DNA of 64,000 nt from Flammula alnicola (GCA_015499995.1 JADNRV010000238.1:1-64000); one strand, 5' to 3'. Positions 35,348-47,953 are shown, counted from the stretch's first letter. Program-made: numbers and translations. The notes: generated from the letters alone by a model not told the origin.

Positions 35348-35843
35348 TCAGTAGTAGGACGATTTGTCGGGGTTCCAGAAGTATATGCTGCTTCTACTTC
35401 TATATGTCGCAGAATCAGAAAGAGAAAGAGAAAGACAGAACGGACACGCAAATATTAGATTCTGATCGAGGAAAAGACGGTGTGGTAAGAATAGGACGCA
35501 CCCGTTATGATAGTGGTAAGGCCTGTCGTCGTCCCTCGAATATGCGAGATGGGTGTAGTCAGATGGAGCGTCGCTCTTATATGCGTGTCGGCAGTAAGCG
35601 CGGCCCTAATATTCAGGGGGAAATCATGAGAGTCCCGGTCCCTCTGCCTTTGCTCTCCTTCGCAAGGAACCTTGGGTACAGGTCTGCAAAAGGGAAGCCA
35701 CGTACCATAACATTCTGACCAGTCTTGATAGACGGTCCAAGGTTAGCGAACTTGGCCCGCGCCCCGCTCTCCACCTCAACCTTAGCCTTAACGGGCTCGT
35801 GCTTAACTTGAACATGTCCGTTGGACGTGTATATATGTTGCAT
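35348..35843 (-). CDS. Small tyrosine-rich protein, divergent copy P0
   Basis: Proposed exons 35843-35706, 35575-35502 and 35399-35348 give 87 residues with consistent phases. The last two exons read DRPYHYHNG and SSIYFWNPDKSSYY. These align with the core of the tyrosine-rich proteins at 36.2 and 38.8 kb (GYHYSNNDGSYFYKNPDGSTYH). The N-terminus (MQHIYTSNGHVQVKHEPVKA) is different. The acceptor of exon 2 (ATAAG) is weak, and other splicing is possible. The sequence before the ATG resembles that upstream of the broken copy at 37.2-37.6 kb. Function unknown. Confidence 0.45.
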
Positions 35844-35959
35844 GTGTTTTGGTGAATGGACGGATGGTGGGGGCGTCGCTGGAGCTTAGAATTTGATGAG
35901 AGACGGAATATGTAAGGGTCAATTATATGTTAAATAAATAAGCGCCTGATCGTTGCCGC

Positions 35960-37170
35960 TGAAGAGCATTTTCAAGTGAGATCTCCATAATATCCAAATA
36001 AAGTTAATCAGCTTTCGATTTGCTGCATGCAAGGTGCCGATTGGCGCCCGATCTAATCTTAAGTATAGGGACAAAAAAATAATCCATATTTCAAGGTCAA
36101 GGCTAAAACATCCAAAATGTACTCAGATTATGCCTTGATGACTATTGGAGACGCTGTGGCAAGAGCAGAGCATCTGTCCATCAGAGAAGACAGCTTCAAT
36201 CACCATTCGGACAACCACAGCCGTGGACTCACATTTCCTTGCCAATCTACTTTCCACTGGTCTTCGTATAGCCGCTCGGAGAGGTATAGGTGGACTTCCC
36301 ATTGCCATTGTCGTGGTAGGTGGAACCGTCGGGGTTCTTATAGAAGTAGCTGCCATCGCTGGAGGGGCATGCAGTTAGTGAGGGCATTTTGACGCGGATA
36401 TGGGCTAAACGCACGTACTTATTGGAATAATGATATCCCTTTCCACCATCACTTCCTTCGCGGCTGCAGTAGTGGTTGCCCTACAGTCAAAGTCTAATGT
36501 TGAGCTTTGGTCTGAACGTAACTACGCTTGGGGCCTCTGGCGACGAGATTCGGAGACAGAGGCAAAATGGTGAAAGAGATGCAAGAGACTGACCTGACTG
36601 TTGGTACCGCTGCCTGTGACGGTATAATCAGAGGACGAGGAAGAGCTCTTGCTGTCAGTCATTTTGAGTATGGTATGGGGAGGTGGAAGAGATATTGGTG
36701 GAAGGAACAAAGGGGGATGAACACTTAAGAAACGGTTGAGTGCATTTAAATAGGGGTGGTTGTGACGGATCGTGTATGCTTAGAAGCTTCGCTTGGCAAT
36801 CGCTTGACAAATCGTTATTCGAATTCTTGACTGCAAACATCATGTCCGGTGAGATATTTTAGATAAAAGCACAAAAAAGCCTCCTCATTTGCATATGCGT
36901 GATCAGATGATAACATGCCATCCATTAGTCAATTGTTATCCAGCCATGAGGGCCTCGCTTTCCTTAGCACATAATGCTAATTAGACACGAGGGTAACACA
37001 TGGCCCACCAACTCTCACGTCAGATCCACCCTTTTGGTGGGAACTAAACCTGGAACAGATTGCAGCATTCTTGGGTCGAATGGATTTCAGTTTCTTCAAT
37101 AATATACATGACTCCAAGTAAATGGGTAGATAATATTGAGATCATCGGTTAGGCGCCTGTCCAAAGCTAT
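35960..37170. repeat. Segmental duplication, unit 1 (pairs with about 38370-39940)
   Basis: Holds P1. Its 3' side (about 35985-36110) matches 38380-38480 and 38620-38650. Its 5' side (about 36790-37000) matches 39570-39740 with high identity, including blocks such as GACTGCAAACATC and TTAGTCAATTGTTATCCA. The two units lie in direct orientation. Confidence 0.75.
36247..36662 (-). CDS. Small tyrosine-rich protein P1
   Basis: Three exons (36662-36594, 36480-36419, 36358-36247) give 80 residues. After a serine run (SSSSSSDYTVTGSGTNSQ) comes GNHYCSRE, then tyrosine and asparagine-rich segments GYHYSNNDGSYFYKNPDGST and a TYTSPSGYTKTSGK end. No signal peptide and no membrane segment. I recall similar tiny proteins in other basidiomycetes but no function for them. 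It is duplicated as P2 at 38.8-39.2 kb together with several hundred bases on both sides. Confidence 0.75.
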
Positions 37171-37222
37171 GTTGTCATCCTTCAAACGAGCCAACTAGAT
37201 TGCAAACTCTCACCTTCCATGT

Positions 37223-37545
37223 CTACTTCCCAGTGGTCTTGGTGTGGCCACTTGGAGAGGCGTATCTGGAGTATCCTTTTCCATTCTTGTAGTAGGTAGG
37301 TCTGTTAGCATTATTGTAGTAATAACTACTGTCGTTGGAAGGGGCCCCGTCACCACCGTCAGTGAGAACACCTTGCCTTACAACGAAAACGCTTTGCCTT
37401 ACGAACAAGCCGTACATACACATTTGAATAATGATATCCAGGTGAGCCATTATCTCCAAGGTGGCGTATACGCCAATGATTGCCCTGTAGTCATGGGCGA
37501 GGGGCTGGATGAGTACATTGGCTACTGGCGCCCATTGTGACAGTG
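37223..37545 (-). pseudogene. Small tyrosine-rich protein copy P3, probably broken
   Basis: The minus strand keeps a GNHWRIRHLGDNGSPGYHYS exon and a last exon SYYYNNANRPTYYKNGKG ... SPSGHTKTTGK. At the usual acceptor the AG is changed, so splicing would have to move a few bases to GACAG. The start is unclear: the region matching the P0 start (about 37590) has lost its ATG, and another ATG near 37541 leaves only a very short intron. Most likely a decaying member. Confidence 0.5.
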
Positions 37546-38791
37546 AGATCTGGCAGGTGCTCAGCTAAATAGTAGATTAGATAGGCAGATTAAAATATTG
37601 TATGTGCTTTGGTGAATGGGCGGATGGTGGGGGTGTCGCTGATGGTAGAATTTGATGAGAGACAGAAATATCGTGGGTAATTATCGCGAAAACCGACTGT
37701 TTCCGACAGCTTTTGTAAAGTTGTTTGAAGATATAAATTGATAATTCATCGGTAAGTACTCCTATGTAAGGCTAGGACGCCTGATCGAGCCTGATCGTTG
37801 CTACTGAATTGCTGCTTGAGGCCATATGATATCATGGCAAATCACAGAAGGCAGCATTCCCCAATACTCGAACGTTGACCGGCAAGCTATCTGGGCTCCT
37901 GTGGTAGGAGCCTCCACTTTCGAACAGGAATGAACATGTCATAATAAGGATAGTGAGGAAGAAGAGTCACCGCAAGTACCACGAAATATATATATGCAAA
38001 TGCCCACCCGTTGTAGTCGTACTTCAGTAAACAACCATAGAGCGGATAGTACTCACTACTAGATCTAGAGCTGGCTTTTTGGGTCAAGGTTGAAGACATC
38101 CATTGGTTTTCTGCAATGGAAAACATAGATATATCGACTTGCTATAGTCTGACCGATATCGTTGTACAGTAGTACGACGATCCCGACGAAATTTGAGTTG
38201 TCGCAAGCATATCTCTTGTCTTGCACTGGTACAACAATGTTTCCCTAACCACCCCGTATGTTTTCCTGAATGTAAATGTTCTTTAAACAATGAAATGCTG
38301 GCAAGTGACTCGAGCTCGAGAGTATCAAGCTGATATGTGCAATACTTAGATGCCCGCTGTCATGGGTCGAGCATTTTGTGAGATCTCTATAATATCCAAA
38401 TAAGGTTAATCAGCTTTCGATTTGCGACAGTGCCGATTGGCGCCCGATCTAATCTTAATTCTTATAGGATAAAGAAATGATTTCCTTGCCTTGAGTATTG
38501 AGTCTGTAAATACTAAAGAGGAGGGTTGCGTGAGCCTTATTGACGAACTCGCTTCAGATCTCGTACGGCGATATTACAAGCAATAACGGCGAGGTGGCTT
38601 GGACCTTCGTCAAGTCCCCATATTTCAAGGTCAAGACTAAAAATACTCGGATTACGCCTTGATACTACAAATACAGAGCAACCTATTTATTGGAGATGCT
38701 GTGACAAGAGCATAGCATCTGTTCATCAGAGAAGACAACTTCAATCACCATTCGGATAACCACTGCTGTGGACTCACATTTCCTTGCCAAT
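37546..38791. other. Spacer between P3 and P2
   Basis: Partly duplicated flank (see unit 2). A minus-strand frame at 37887-38126 has a hydrophobic stretch (AFAYIYFVVLAVTLL) but no supporting exons. No gene called. Confidence 0.4.
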
Positions 38792-39940
38792 CTACTTGCC
38801 ACTGGTCTTCGTATAGCCGCTTGGAGAGGTATAGGTCGACTTTCCACTACCATTGTCGTGGTAGGTGGAACCGTTGGTGTTCGCATAGTAGTAGCTTCCA
38901 TCGCTGGAGGGGTATGCAGTTAGTGAGGGTATTTCGACGCGGATATGGGCTAAACGCACGTATTGGAATAGTGATATCCCTTTCCACCATCACTTCCTTC
39001 GCGGCTGCAGTAGTGGTTGCCCTAAAGTCAAAGTCTAACGTTGAGCTTTGGTCTGAACGTAACTACGCTTGGGGCCTCTGGCGACGAGACTCGGAGACGG
39101 AGACAAAATGGTGAAAGAGATGAAAGAGACTGACCTGACTGTTGGTACCGCTGCCGGTATAGGTGTAATCAGAGGACGAGGAAGAGCTCTTGTTGTCAGT
39201 CATTTTGAGTATGGTACGGCGAGGTGGAAAAGATGTTGGTGGAAGGAAGAAAGGGGGATGAAAACGTCAGAAAACGGTTCAGTGCATTTAAATAGGGGTG
39301 TCACCGAGGGTGACCGTGACGGATGATCGATCGTGTATGCTTAGACTTTGTCTTACGATCGCGAGTAACGAGGTCGACCATACTCCTCTGAGTTTACCCG
39401 AATCCAAAATTGAAAATTCGACGGTACTTACATAGTTCTCCCTCCTTGAATATTTTCAAAGCGTGTCGAGTCTTAGTAACAGTAGCCCATGACCCGCCGA
39501 GACGCGTCCGTTTCGAGGCTAATTCGAAGCCGCTCAAAGCCCTCAAGAATTTGAAGGAAGCATAGAAGGTTCGCTTGATAAATCGTTATTCGAATTCTTG
39601 ACTGCAAACATCGTGTCCGGTGAGATATTTTTAATCAAAGCGCAAGCAAGCCTCATGGTTTGCATATGTACGATCAGATGATAACATGCCATACATTAGT
39701 CAATTGTTATCCACCCATGAGGTCATTGCCCTCAGCACATAAGGCTAATTAGACACGACGGCAACGCAAGGCCCACCAATTCTCACATCAGATCCACCGT
39801 TCTGGCGGGAACTAAACCTGGAACGGATTGCAGCATCGCTGGGTCGAACGGGTTTCAGTTTATTCAATGAGATACATGACTCCAAGGAAATGGGTAGATA
39901 TTGACAATAATGTTGCATCATCGGTTAGGCGCCTGTCCAG
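38370..39940. repeat. Segmental duplication, unit 2 (pairs with about 35960-37170)
   Basis: Direct copy of unit 1 containing P2, longer because extra sequence lies on both sides of the gene (about 38480-38610 and 39345-39570). Confidence 0.75.
38792..39203 (-). CDS. Small tyrosine-rich protein P2
   Basis: Three exons (39203-39135, 39021-38960, 38903-38792) give 80 residues, nearly the same as P1: MTDNKSSSSSSDYTYTGSG, the GNHYC exon, DGSYYYANTNGSTYHDNG and the same TKTSGK end. Compared with P1, four bases are missing at the second donor. The original GTACGT is gone, but the adjacent GTGCGT gives a donor in the same phase, so the gene can still be read. Confidence 0.75.
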
Positions 39941-40544
39941 AGCTATGAGTGTCGAAAAGTCCCTGCCTCACCACAGCTTTTCCTTTGTTTCCATTCTTTG
40001 TTTCATCCTCGGTATATCTATTTGATAAACCTGAACTTGACAGTCAAACAGTTTACTTCGGGACAGTTAGGCGCCCTCGGAGTCAATTGGTGACGGTAGC
40101 AATTAAAAAATGGAAAAGGTTTAAATACATACAATCGCCACCTCTCAAGCACATCGCTCGCGATCCCAGTCCGATCTTGAGGGAGGTGTATTATATATAC
40201 AAAGGAAAAGGTCACTCATGCCTGTCGTGCACTACTAGTACACTTCAAGTTCCAAGACCTACAGCAGCATTGTCCATCTACCTGACATTTTATAGTTGCA
40301 CTTTATACTCCAAAGCTTCACAAACGAAGAAATTGTTGGTCGACAAACAATGCCATTTAGGGCTTTAATTTTATTCGCAGGAGATCTAAAATATATAAAC
40401 CATCGAAATGCATGCTTCTCGGGCTCCCCGCTTCTGCACACATACTCTGTTACAATTTTGTGGGAGTGCCAAATCACCTTCATTCCCGGCGCAATAGGTT
40501 CCAAAAATCGTGAATGCCCACACGATCAAATATTCCTATTATGA
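39204..40544. other. Spacer after the duplicated unit
   Basis: The first 740 bp are the duplicated 5' flank of P2. From 39.95 to 40.54 kb no gene is seen. Confidence 0.45.
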
Positions 40545-41838
40545 TCATTCCCAAGACTTTAATGGGAGCCCCATATTGTTTCTCCATGCCGGGAATGGTG
40601 CTATGATAGACGCAGGGTTAGAGAGGTCCACATCGTCGTGGAAAACTTGAATGCCGATGGTATGCAAAGCGGGGAAAGGAAAGTCGACTTCGGGGCCTGA
40701 AGACTTTTGGCGGAGGTACTCGAGAGTTTGTACCCTTGTTCGCAAATATGTTATTGTGCTAAGAAGCGAATCGGTGAAGGCAATGAAGTAGGGCTCTGGG
40801 GCCGGGAAATTGTCAAAGTCTGAGAATATGATACGTGCGCCTTTCACATTGGTGAGTGTGCCAGAGCTGAAGCAACTGACGACACGGGGAAATAGCATGT
40901 GGATCCTATCGTCAATGATAAAGGGGCTTAAATAGGGACGGGTAACGTCTCGGAAAGTCAACCTCTTCGCGTCTACTTCCAAGGATATCTTCGTAACGTA
41001 GTGGTTGCTGAAGTGATGGATTGCATGTCGCGAAACAAAGCGATTCATGAGTTCCAGAAAATATGGTCCAAAAACTGTCGACACGGGGTCGACGCGGCGG
41101 AAGGTATGCATGTCCAAACGGCCGGATCCACGTGTCCCAAAAATTCTATACATGTCGGGAGGCAAGTTTGAATATGAATCCTTGAGAGTCGACGAAGATT
41201 GACCCTCGGTAGGGGACGCCGTTGCGATAAATCCGAAGCATCTGTAAATCCGTCGGGTAGGTTCAGCCACTCCAGCAATGACTGAAAAGAAGCCTGACAA
41301 ATGTAACACGCAGATCCACGAAAACCATGGCGGTCGAAGCGGGAGCTCAACTAGTGAATACTATGGTCCTTGTAGTTGGGATGGTATGAGTATTTCCGAA
41401 AACAAGGCGAAAAAGTTTCAGGTTGAGCGCTGATCGTTGTAGCACCTTCCGCCTATCATCATCCTTCACGAGCAAGCGTACATCCCTCACCTCGACTTGG
41501 ATCTTCCGTATTCTTTCCCAATGATCTTCCAGGATGGTAAAAAATATTTCTTCGTGGTAGACTGACCCAGTTATGCAGAGCAGTTAACGTTCCGGGTTTC
41601 CTAAGGACTTCGTTTCTCCAAATATCTCGCACTTGCTGGAGATATGTGAGGTTGATCAGCCGGCTCCACAAGGATGGCGATCGCAGAATAAGGCTCCGCC
41701 AACATCGACGTACTTGGGAGCTGCTGTGAATGTCTTTGAAGGAGGTGCTAATGTGTGATTCCCGAGGTTGGACCATATCAGCAACGGTGGAGAAAATATG
41801 CCAGAGCAGAGATTGGTCCAGCTTGAAAATTGGCGCAT
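40545..41838 (-). CDS. F-box-type protein, structure incomplete (possible pseudogene)
   Basis: The N-terminal part reads LDQSLLWHIFSTVAD, then QVRRCWRSLILRSPSLWSRLINLTYLQ. That is an F-box followed by the WR-x3-PSLW signature of agaricomycete F-box proteins. Such proteins act as substrate adaptors of SCF ubiquitin ligases. The C-terminal part (from about 41309 to 40545) is an open leucine-rich region ending PFPALHTIGI and NMGLPLKSWE. Between 41570 and 41310 the best frame changes (FTILEDHWERIRKIQVEVRDV is in another frame than the first exon), and I find no clean splice sites. A frameshift is as likely as an unseen intron. The gene is divergent to MED22. Confidence 0.5.
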
Positions 41839-42089
41839 CGAACTTCCTTCAAGCGTAGAAGCATTGTCAGCCTGAGTGGTTATGAGTGACTAAACGTAAG
41901 TGCAGATATAAGTAGTGGCATTCACATTTCAGCTGACATTTCAAAGAAGATACAGAAGGAATACTTACTGTCATTGTAAGTATATGGAATTCGAATCGGA
42001 GAGGGGATGAAAGGAGCTGCACGTGACCACGATAGACAAACTCTCGCGGTTGCCGTTCAATTCAACGTCGCTCTAGCCTAACACACACC

Positions 42090-42701
42090 ATGTCAGAGGT
42101 TCCACAAACTGACGTTTCCCGACCTTCTGCTCTTCCTACAGCGAATCTTCTACAACGAGGAACTGGTTCTCAATCCCTTGTGGACCAGAACTCTGCCGAA
42201 TACCTCGACGCGATCGAAGAAGAATGGAATAAGAAGGTAGACATGGAAGTCGAAATCCTTGTCGATGGTATGGTTGACCTCGTCAGTCTAGCATCCGTGA
42301 GCACACCACACCATCTTCTTTACTAAGACAGTCTATTAACCTCTTGCATGCTCAGATTGCAGACAAGGATAAATTTCGTGTCGCGCAGGAATCCTTCCAA
42401 GCCGAGTCGCGGGCAGAATCCATGGTGCCGATCTCGTCTCTTGCCAATACTTCTCCAATCTGATGGGTGGTAGATTCGAGCCGCGAACTCCTTGCTGTCG
42501 ATAACGCACTCTATGAAACTGCTCCTGCTTCTATCTGATGAAGCTCAAATTGCCCATCGTCGAGACGCAGAACTCAAGATTGTCCAGGAAGAAAGAGAGG
42601 ACGCGAAACAAAAGGTCGCAGCTCTCTTGGATGATCTCTTGCGGAAACCAAACGAGCAGCCGCCAGCGCCGGTGCCCACTGTGCCCTCAGACGCGACATG
42701 A
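42090..42701 (+). CDS. MED22: Mediator complex subunit 22
   Basis: Three exons (42090-42296, 42356-42424, 42474-42701) give 167 residues. The helical core EEEWNKKVDMEVEILVDGMV, DLVSLASIADKDKFRVAQES and IRAANSLLSITHSMKLLLLL followed by SDEAQIAHRRD is the Surf5/MED22 pattern. MED22 is a small head-module subunit of Mediator, which links transcription factors to RNA polymerase II in the nucleus; yeast Srb6 is the counterpart. A short charged coiled coil and a proline-rich tail follow the core. The 3' end faces the gene ending at 42854, 152 bp away. Confidence 0.82.
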
Positions 42702-42853
42702 GGAAGGTATAATGTTCTTGGGAAGATGTACGTGGTTATAATATATTACAACAAAACAGTGTTGGTGCTAATTCACGCCCTTGCTCGCGAAATAGCCATA
42801 TAAAAATACAAACGAAAAAAATACATATAAGCTACAGAGCGAAAGCCTAACAA

Positions 42854-44419
42854 TCAATCGTCTTCAGACCCATCTATCGATATCACTCTCCTAACTGCGT
42901 CTTCCTGCAGCTTCTTCGCCTTGATTCTCCCTTCCCGCAATCTGTCCAACCCCATCCGAATACTCTTCATATGCACTTCAGCAGGAACATTCAATCCGAT
43001 AAGGTCGGGTGCCGCGACGCGTTCTCGCATGTCCTCCATATCTTCGCTCATGGCATGCAAAGTCTGCAAAGCAGCAACGACATGGACAAGGGCTTGTTTC
43101 CTGTATGTGCCCAATCCCTTCAAAAGCGTCAGGTGGTGGTCAAAGTTGCGCAATGACTTTCGATTCCCCCCGAATTTGGTCCAGAGATCTTCGAGGAGGT
43201 CGGATTTGGCAGAGGAGATGGATGAATCTTCGCGCGCGAGGACTTCCTGCAAGGTCGCGAGTCGCTCCTCGAGTTCGTTAAGGTTATGGAGGTTATCCTC
43301 GGCTTCGAGAATCAAGCGCTCCATGTTGACCGAAAGGACGTTCATTGCTTCGTCAAACGTTTGCGTGACGACTTCATTCACGCTTTTTCTCGGGGATTTC
43401 CAGGGCAAGAGGCCAGTGAGGGACCATGCAGAAGGTTCTGTCGCGCGTGCACTTTCAATAGACTGAAGAGCGTAGTCATTCACGGCCATGATGCTAGAAG
43501 ATAGTGTAAGAACGTTGTCGGAAGGATATAATGGAAACATCTACTTGTCAACTGCCCCGCCTACTTTTGAAGTCAACTTCTGCAAACTCCGTCCCGTTTT
43601 CTTCGCATCCCCAACAAACTCAGTCAATGATGTCGCCAGGGTATCTTTGGCCTTCAAATCGCTAACCCGAATGCGGGCTACGAGATCTGTCGTCGCCATC
43701 TCTGCCTTCTTGACTTCCAGCGACAAGGCCGATCCTCCAGCCGATCCCTCCAATAGTTGTTCGAACGACTGGCTTTGAACGTCCACCAACTTCGAGTAGT
43801 CGGCCCATTTAGGTGTTAGATTACCTGAAGAAACTGGATTTGAGTCCCAAGGTCGACATATTGATGAACTGGAGAAGCCGGGGATGATGCACAGCGGCTG
43901 AACAGCATGGCGGAGTGTGTTGGAAATGTACCCAATCATGAAGGTCAAAAGCCAGAAGAAGAGGAACATTGAAATTGGCCAGCGGAGCATGTGAATGGCG
44001 GTACTCGAGACGTCAAGCGTATATCGGCTGGCAAACGTTGTGCCATCCCATATACCCTTGACCACGGCTTCTCGAATTTTAGCAGTTTTTTCATTTGGAA
44101 CGGAGGGGGAAGATTTCTGGGAGGATTGGGTTGTAGTCTGTTTTCTGGACCCGTTTACAATGTAAATTGGTTTCCTTGTTCCTCGTTTGCGTGGTGATGT
44201 CCGGAAAGTAGTATTATCAGGACTGGTTGGACGCGCGGGGGCCTTCTCTGAGCTTCTCGGCATCTCTTCCTCTTCATAGTCTACCCAGTCGTCATCATCA
44301 TCGGTCCCTTGTCTATCTGGCGTCTCCCTTCCTGAGAGATAGTCCTCGCCTTCGCGATTGAATCCCATCGTCGAGAAGGCTGTTCTTGCGCGCGAGCGCG
44401 TTGCTGGATGTTGTGTCAT
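42854..44419 (-). CDS. One-pass membrane protein with long coiled coil, function unknown
   Basis: Two exons (44419-43545 and 43493-42854; 51-bp GTAGAT...CTAG intron) give 504 residues. Residues 1-110 are disordered with an acidic DDDDDWVDYEEEE run and basic clusters. One membrane segment lies at about 147-166 (PISMFLFFWLLTFMIGYIS). The rest is mostly helical, with a long coiled coil (for example NMERLILEAEDNLHNLNELE) and a basic C-terminal helix. The layout, a nuclear-localisation-like N-terminus, one membrane span and a coiled coil, would fit a nuclear-envelope or ER protein, but I do not recognise the family and infer no function. Divergent from the kinase gene at 45245. Confidence 0.75.
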
Positions 44420-45244
44420 TGTAGCGAGGTCTCCCGTTGAATCTTGGGTAACGTGGTTTTTATAAGATACGCCAGCAACGTGTTGTGCTGCGCTCCTGAA
44501 GGCTGATGGCAGTGATAAAGCACCTAAACGGTGAGGATGTTGGATGAATCGATGATGGTGGAGACATCTGGTGGTCACGTTATCAATTAATTGCAGCGAC
44601 TTGCACTGTGCAGCGAGCAATCTGTTTTCTTCTGTTTTACGATTCGTATGGTGCACGTGTTTGGTGCTTACAACTTCCAGAGTCTGACGAAGGGTGACGA
44701 AGAGCACTGAGAAGCAATTGTCCACAACAAATTTTCTGAATTATGGATTGGTCGATATTCAAAGTAACTGCCATCCAACCTTCACGTCGGCCAGGCAAAA
44801 GAAGTAGTAGATTGCGAGTGGCTTTCTTCAAGTAACACTGACTCTAACTTGGCGGAAAAGGTCTCCGAAATCTTGTATGATTGCAACGTTGGATATAGCC
44901 GCAGACTACCAGGGAACCAGCATACGAAGACACGAGAGCAGTGTACATGTGCGATAATGATAATCTAAATATCCAAGGCTTTACGGTGGCACGTTCCTAT
45001 TCGCCTTCATCGTAAACCGTGCCACAGTGCCACAGTGGCCTGTCAGCTTATTTGTTTCCCTTGATGGTCAGCAGAATTCTAACTTTTCCTGCTAAAAGAT
45101 CCTTCCACTCATAGTACAAACAGCAGAGCACCCGCCACACCTACCCGATCGCAGCAGCGAGCAAAGCCCGAATTCCAACCCACGCCTCACAGTGGAAACC
45201 TTACCAGTAACCCAAACCCAAAAACGCTCCTCACGCACGTCCGC
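44420..45244. promoter_or_regulatory. Divergent promoter region between the membrane protein and kinase genes
   Basis: 825 bp between two start codons that point away from each other. No gene supported. No TATA box stands out. Confidence 0.45.
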
Positions 45245-47469
45245 ATGGATCCAGCGCTTAAGGAGGAATTACACGAGAGTCAACTGTTCAACGTACCTCG
45301 ATTAGTCGAGCATTTGTTCCCAGATAGCGTTCTCCCTCTTGCCGTTGACGAGCTGGCGGAACAGCTTGTGAATGAAAGAAGCTTTTATTGGAACCCCAAA
45401 CGCGAAACCTGGGCGGGGTGCCCGGACCTAACTGACCCTTCCCAAGATGGCTACGTGGAGACTAATCTGGCGGTATTCCTCAACGCCATCGGTACTGCGA
45501 TCCATGAAATTTCCAAAAAGAATTCGAATGCAAAGGTACCTTCCAAGCGACGACGCTGGGACATGAGCACGAGTACCAAGCCACTGCCCGGTGGGCCATC
45601 CGCCGCACGAAAGCCCGACCTCATCCTCATTGAAGTGGGGGAGACCCCTTCATGGACCACCATTAAGGTGACCGCAGAACTCACGTCCAACATCGAAATT
45701 AAGCACCAACAACATAATGAGAACCAACTTACCAACGGTGCCTGTATGGTCTTCTCGTCTCAGGACGAACGCCGATTTCATATCGGAGTCTCTTTTTGTC
45801 AAACCGAAGTTCGCGTCTACGTCTTCGATCGCGCTGGAGTCGTTGGTTCCGTCAAGTTTGACTTTCAAAAAGAGCCGAAGATGCTGATTCGCCTCCTTGC
45901 CGGGTTGACTCTCTCCGATCCCTCTGCCATCGGCTTCGATCCCACCATCAGACATGGACCGGGAGGAAAGAGATTCGTGACTGTCGCCGACAAGGAATAC
46001 GAGATCATCAAGACTTTGTTTATTAGCGACAATATCCGGGGTAGGGGCACCGTTTGCTGGCATGCTCGCTTCGATGGCACCGACTATGTCATCAAGGACA
46101 CCTGGGCCAATGTTTTCAAAGAACTTACCGAACCAGAAATAATGAAAATGGCTGGTGACGTAGAGGGGATTGCACATATAGTTGCAGAGGAGATTGTGCA
46201 GGTTAATGACAGAGATGATACGACGGCCAATATCCGGGAAGTGATTGACGCTGAGAATTACCACGACAGAGATTTGCACGCGGATCTGGTGATTCAAGCC
46301 CATCGCCGGATAGTCAGCACTCCGCTCGCCGAGGGATTGCCTTATTTCTCGACGAAGAAAGAACTGGTTTCGGTGCTGATCGATGCGATTGAAGGTGAGC
46401 TGAGTTACTGTCGTGTTCGTCTAGCTATCTCACCTTTAAACAGCCCATCGGCGACTGGTAGAAGAAAAGAAGATTCTACATCGAGATATCAGCATGAACA
46501 ACATAATGATGTATCGACCCACTTTACCAGAGGCGCAGCCAAATCCTACAGACGAAGGGGATACACACGCGTCTTCTATCCAACCTCACAGCACGGACGC
46601 CGGAGAGAGTAGTCAGATGCGAAAAGGGATCCTCATTGATCTCGATTGTGCGATCGTTATGAGGGAAGATGGCCGGGTCTCTAACCCCGCTACTATTGGT
46701 CACCGAGCCGTAAGAAAATATATCCGTCGCCTTTGAAATAACTACTTACCTCATCTTTCAGGGAACACTGCCGTTCATGGCCCTTGAAGTGCTAATGGGA
46801 CTACCCAATGGCGAGGAACAGAAGCCCCGTCATGACTTGGAGTCGTTCTTCTATGTGTTGCTCTGGATCTGCTGGCATTACGCAGGGCCTAACAACGCTG
46901 AGAGGCAGAACTTCGACATTATGCGAACAGACATCGAGACGTGGATCGCTGGAAAAACCTTCGTGAAAGTTGGACGCTGTAAAAGGAAGGATATGAGGTC
47001 CGACGAAGAAATCTTCGACGATTCTGTCCTGAGTTTGTTTGCACCCTACTTCAACGACCTGAAGCCTTGCGTCGAGAGATTGCGAAAAAAGATGTTCACG
47101 GAGACAGATGAAGAAATCAAGCACCAGGATATGATCGACATCCTTGAAGAGACACGCAAAGCCCTTCCTGATACAGAAGACTGGACACCCGACCACGATA
47201 AGGAGGGATATGGGCTGACAGGAAGCAAGAAGAGGAAGCTCAAATCCTACGAACGCACGTTGGAAGTCATTGAAGAGGAGGCCGAAGAGCTACCGCTGGA
47301 GCCCCCAGCGAAGCGTCGAAAGAGGGCGCCTAAGATTGAAAAACGCTCGAGATGGACGAAACCGATACCTGCAAACATTCACGGTATGACGACCCGAAGG
47401 AAGGCGCGACTCCAATTTCGAGGCCTCGCTACTTCGGGCTTAACGTGTGCTCCATCTTGTAACTTGTAA
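45245..47469 (+). CDS. FunK1 fungal-type protein kinase
   Basis: Three exons (45245-46394, 46444-46709, 46762-47469) give 707 residues. The kinase core is that of the FunK1 family: catalytic loop LHRDISMNN with Asp398, LIDLDCA (residues about 448-453) in place of DFG, and GTLPFMALEVL in place of the APE segment, followed by HDLESFFYVLLWICWHYAG. The N-terminal 300 residues carry the usual FunK1 extension (PDLILIEVGE, IKVTAELTSN, RVYVFDRAGVVGS). A basic C-terminal tail with KKRKLK and AKRRKR could serve as nuclear localisation signal. The family is greatly expanded in mushrooms and its substrates are unknown. Confidence 0.88.
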
Positions 47470-47953
47470 ACTAGTGATTATAACCTGTATCAACTTGAAA
47501 TGCCCTATGGAAACTTGAAGGGAGACTCAAGGACGCACCAAGTAAGAAATTGTCAACACATTGACACCATTTCACCCAGTTTACTTGGGCTGGAGCTGGG
47601 CCTACAGCGGCCAACATAAGCCAACATAAGCCCCCTGTGTTTGTCGAAAGTGCTTCCAGAGATTTTGAAAGTGAGGCCTATAAGTAGCAGCCTATAGTGA
47701 GGGCTTCAACGTTTCAACGTTGTCAACTTTGTAGCTTCAATGATCCAGACGAAAATTCTGCGCGTGTTCTTGATTAATAGAGCGTGCGAATGAAAGACCC
47801 TTAGACTCAAGCCGGCACCGCGGGAATTGTTACAAGGCCATGCACCCCGGTTGTCGCAAAATATGATTTGCTCTTTTTCTCGTTCACTACCACTATCGTC
47901 TCTCTTCTCGGTCTGAACCCTTCCTCTCCTTATTCTATTTGCTTTATTTTACG
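47470..47953. other. Spacer between kinase and carrier-like gene
   Basis: 480 bp, no gene seen. It contains a short CAACATAAGC tandem duplication near 47610-47630 and a pyrimidine-rich stretch just before the next start, as is common in fungal promoters. Confidence 0.4.
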
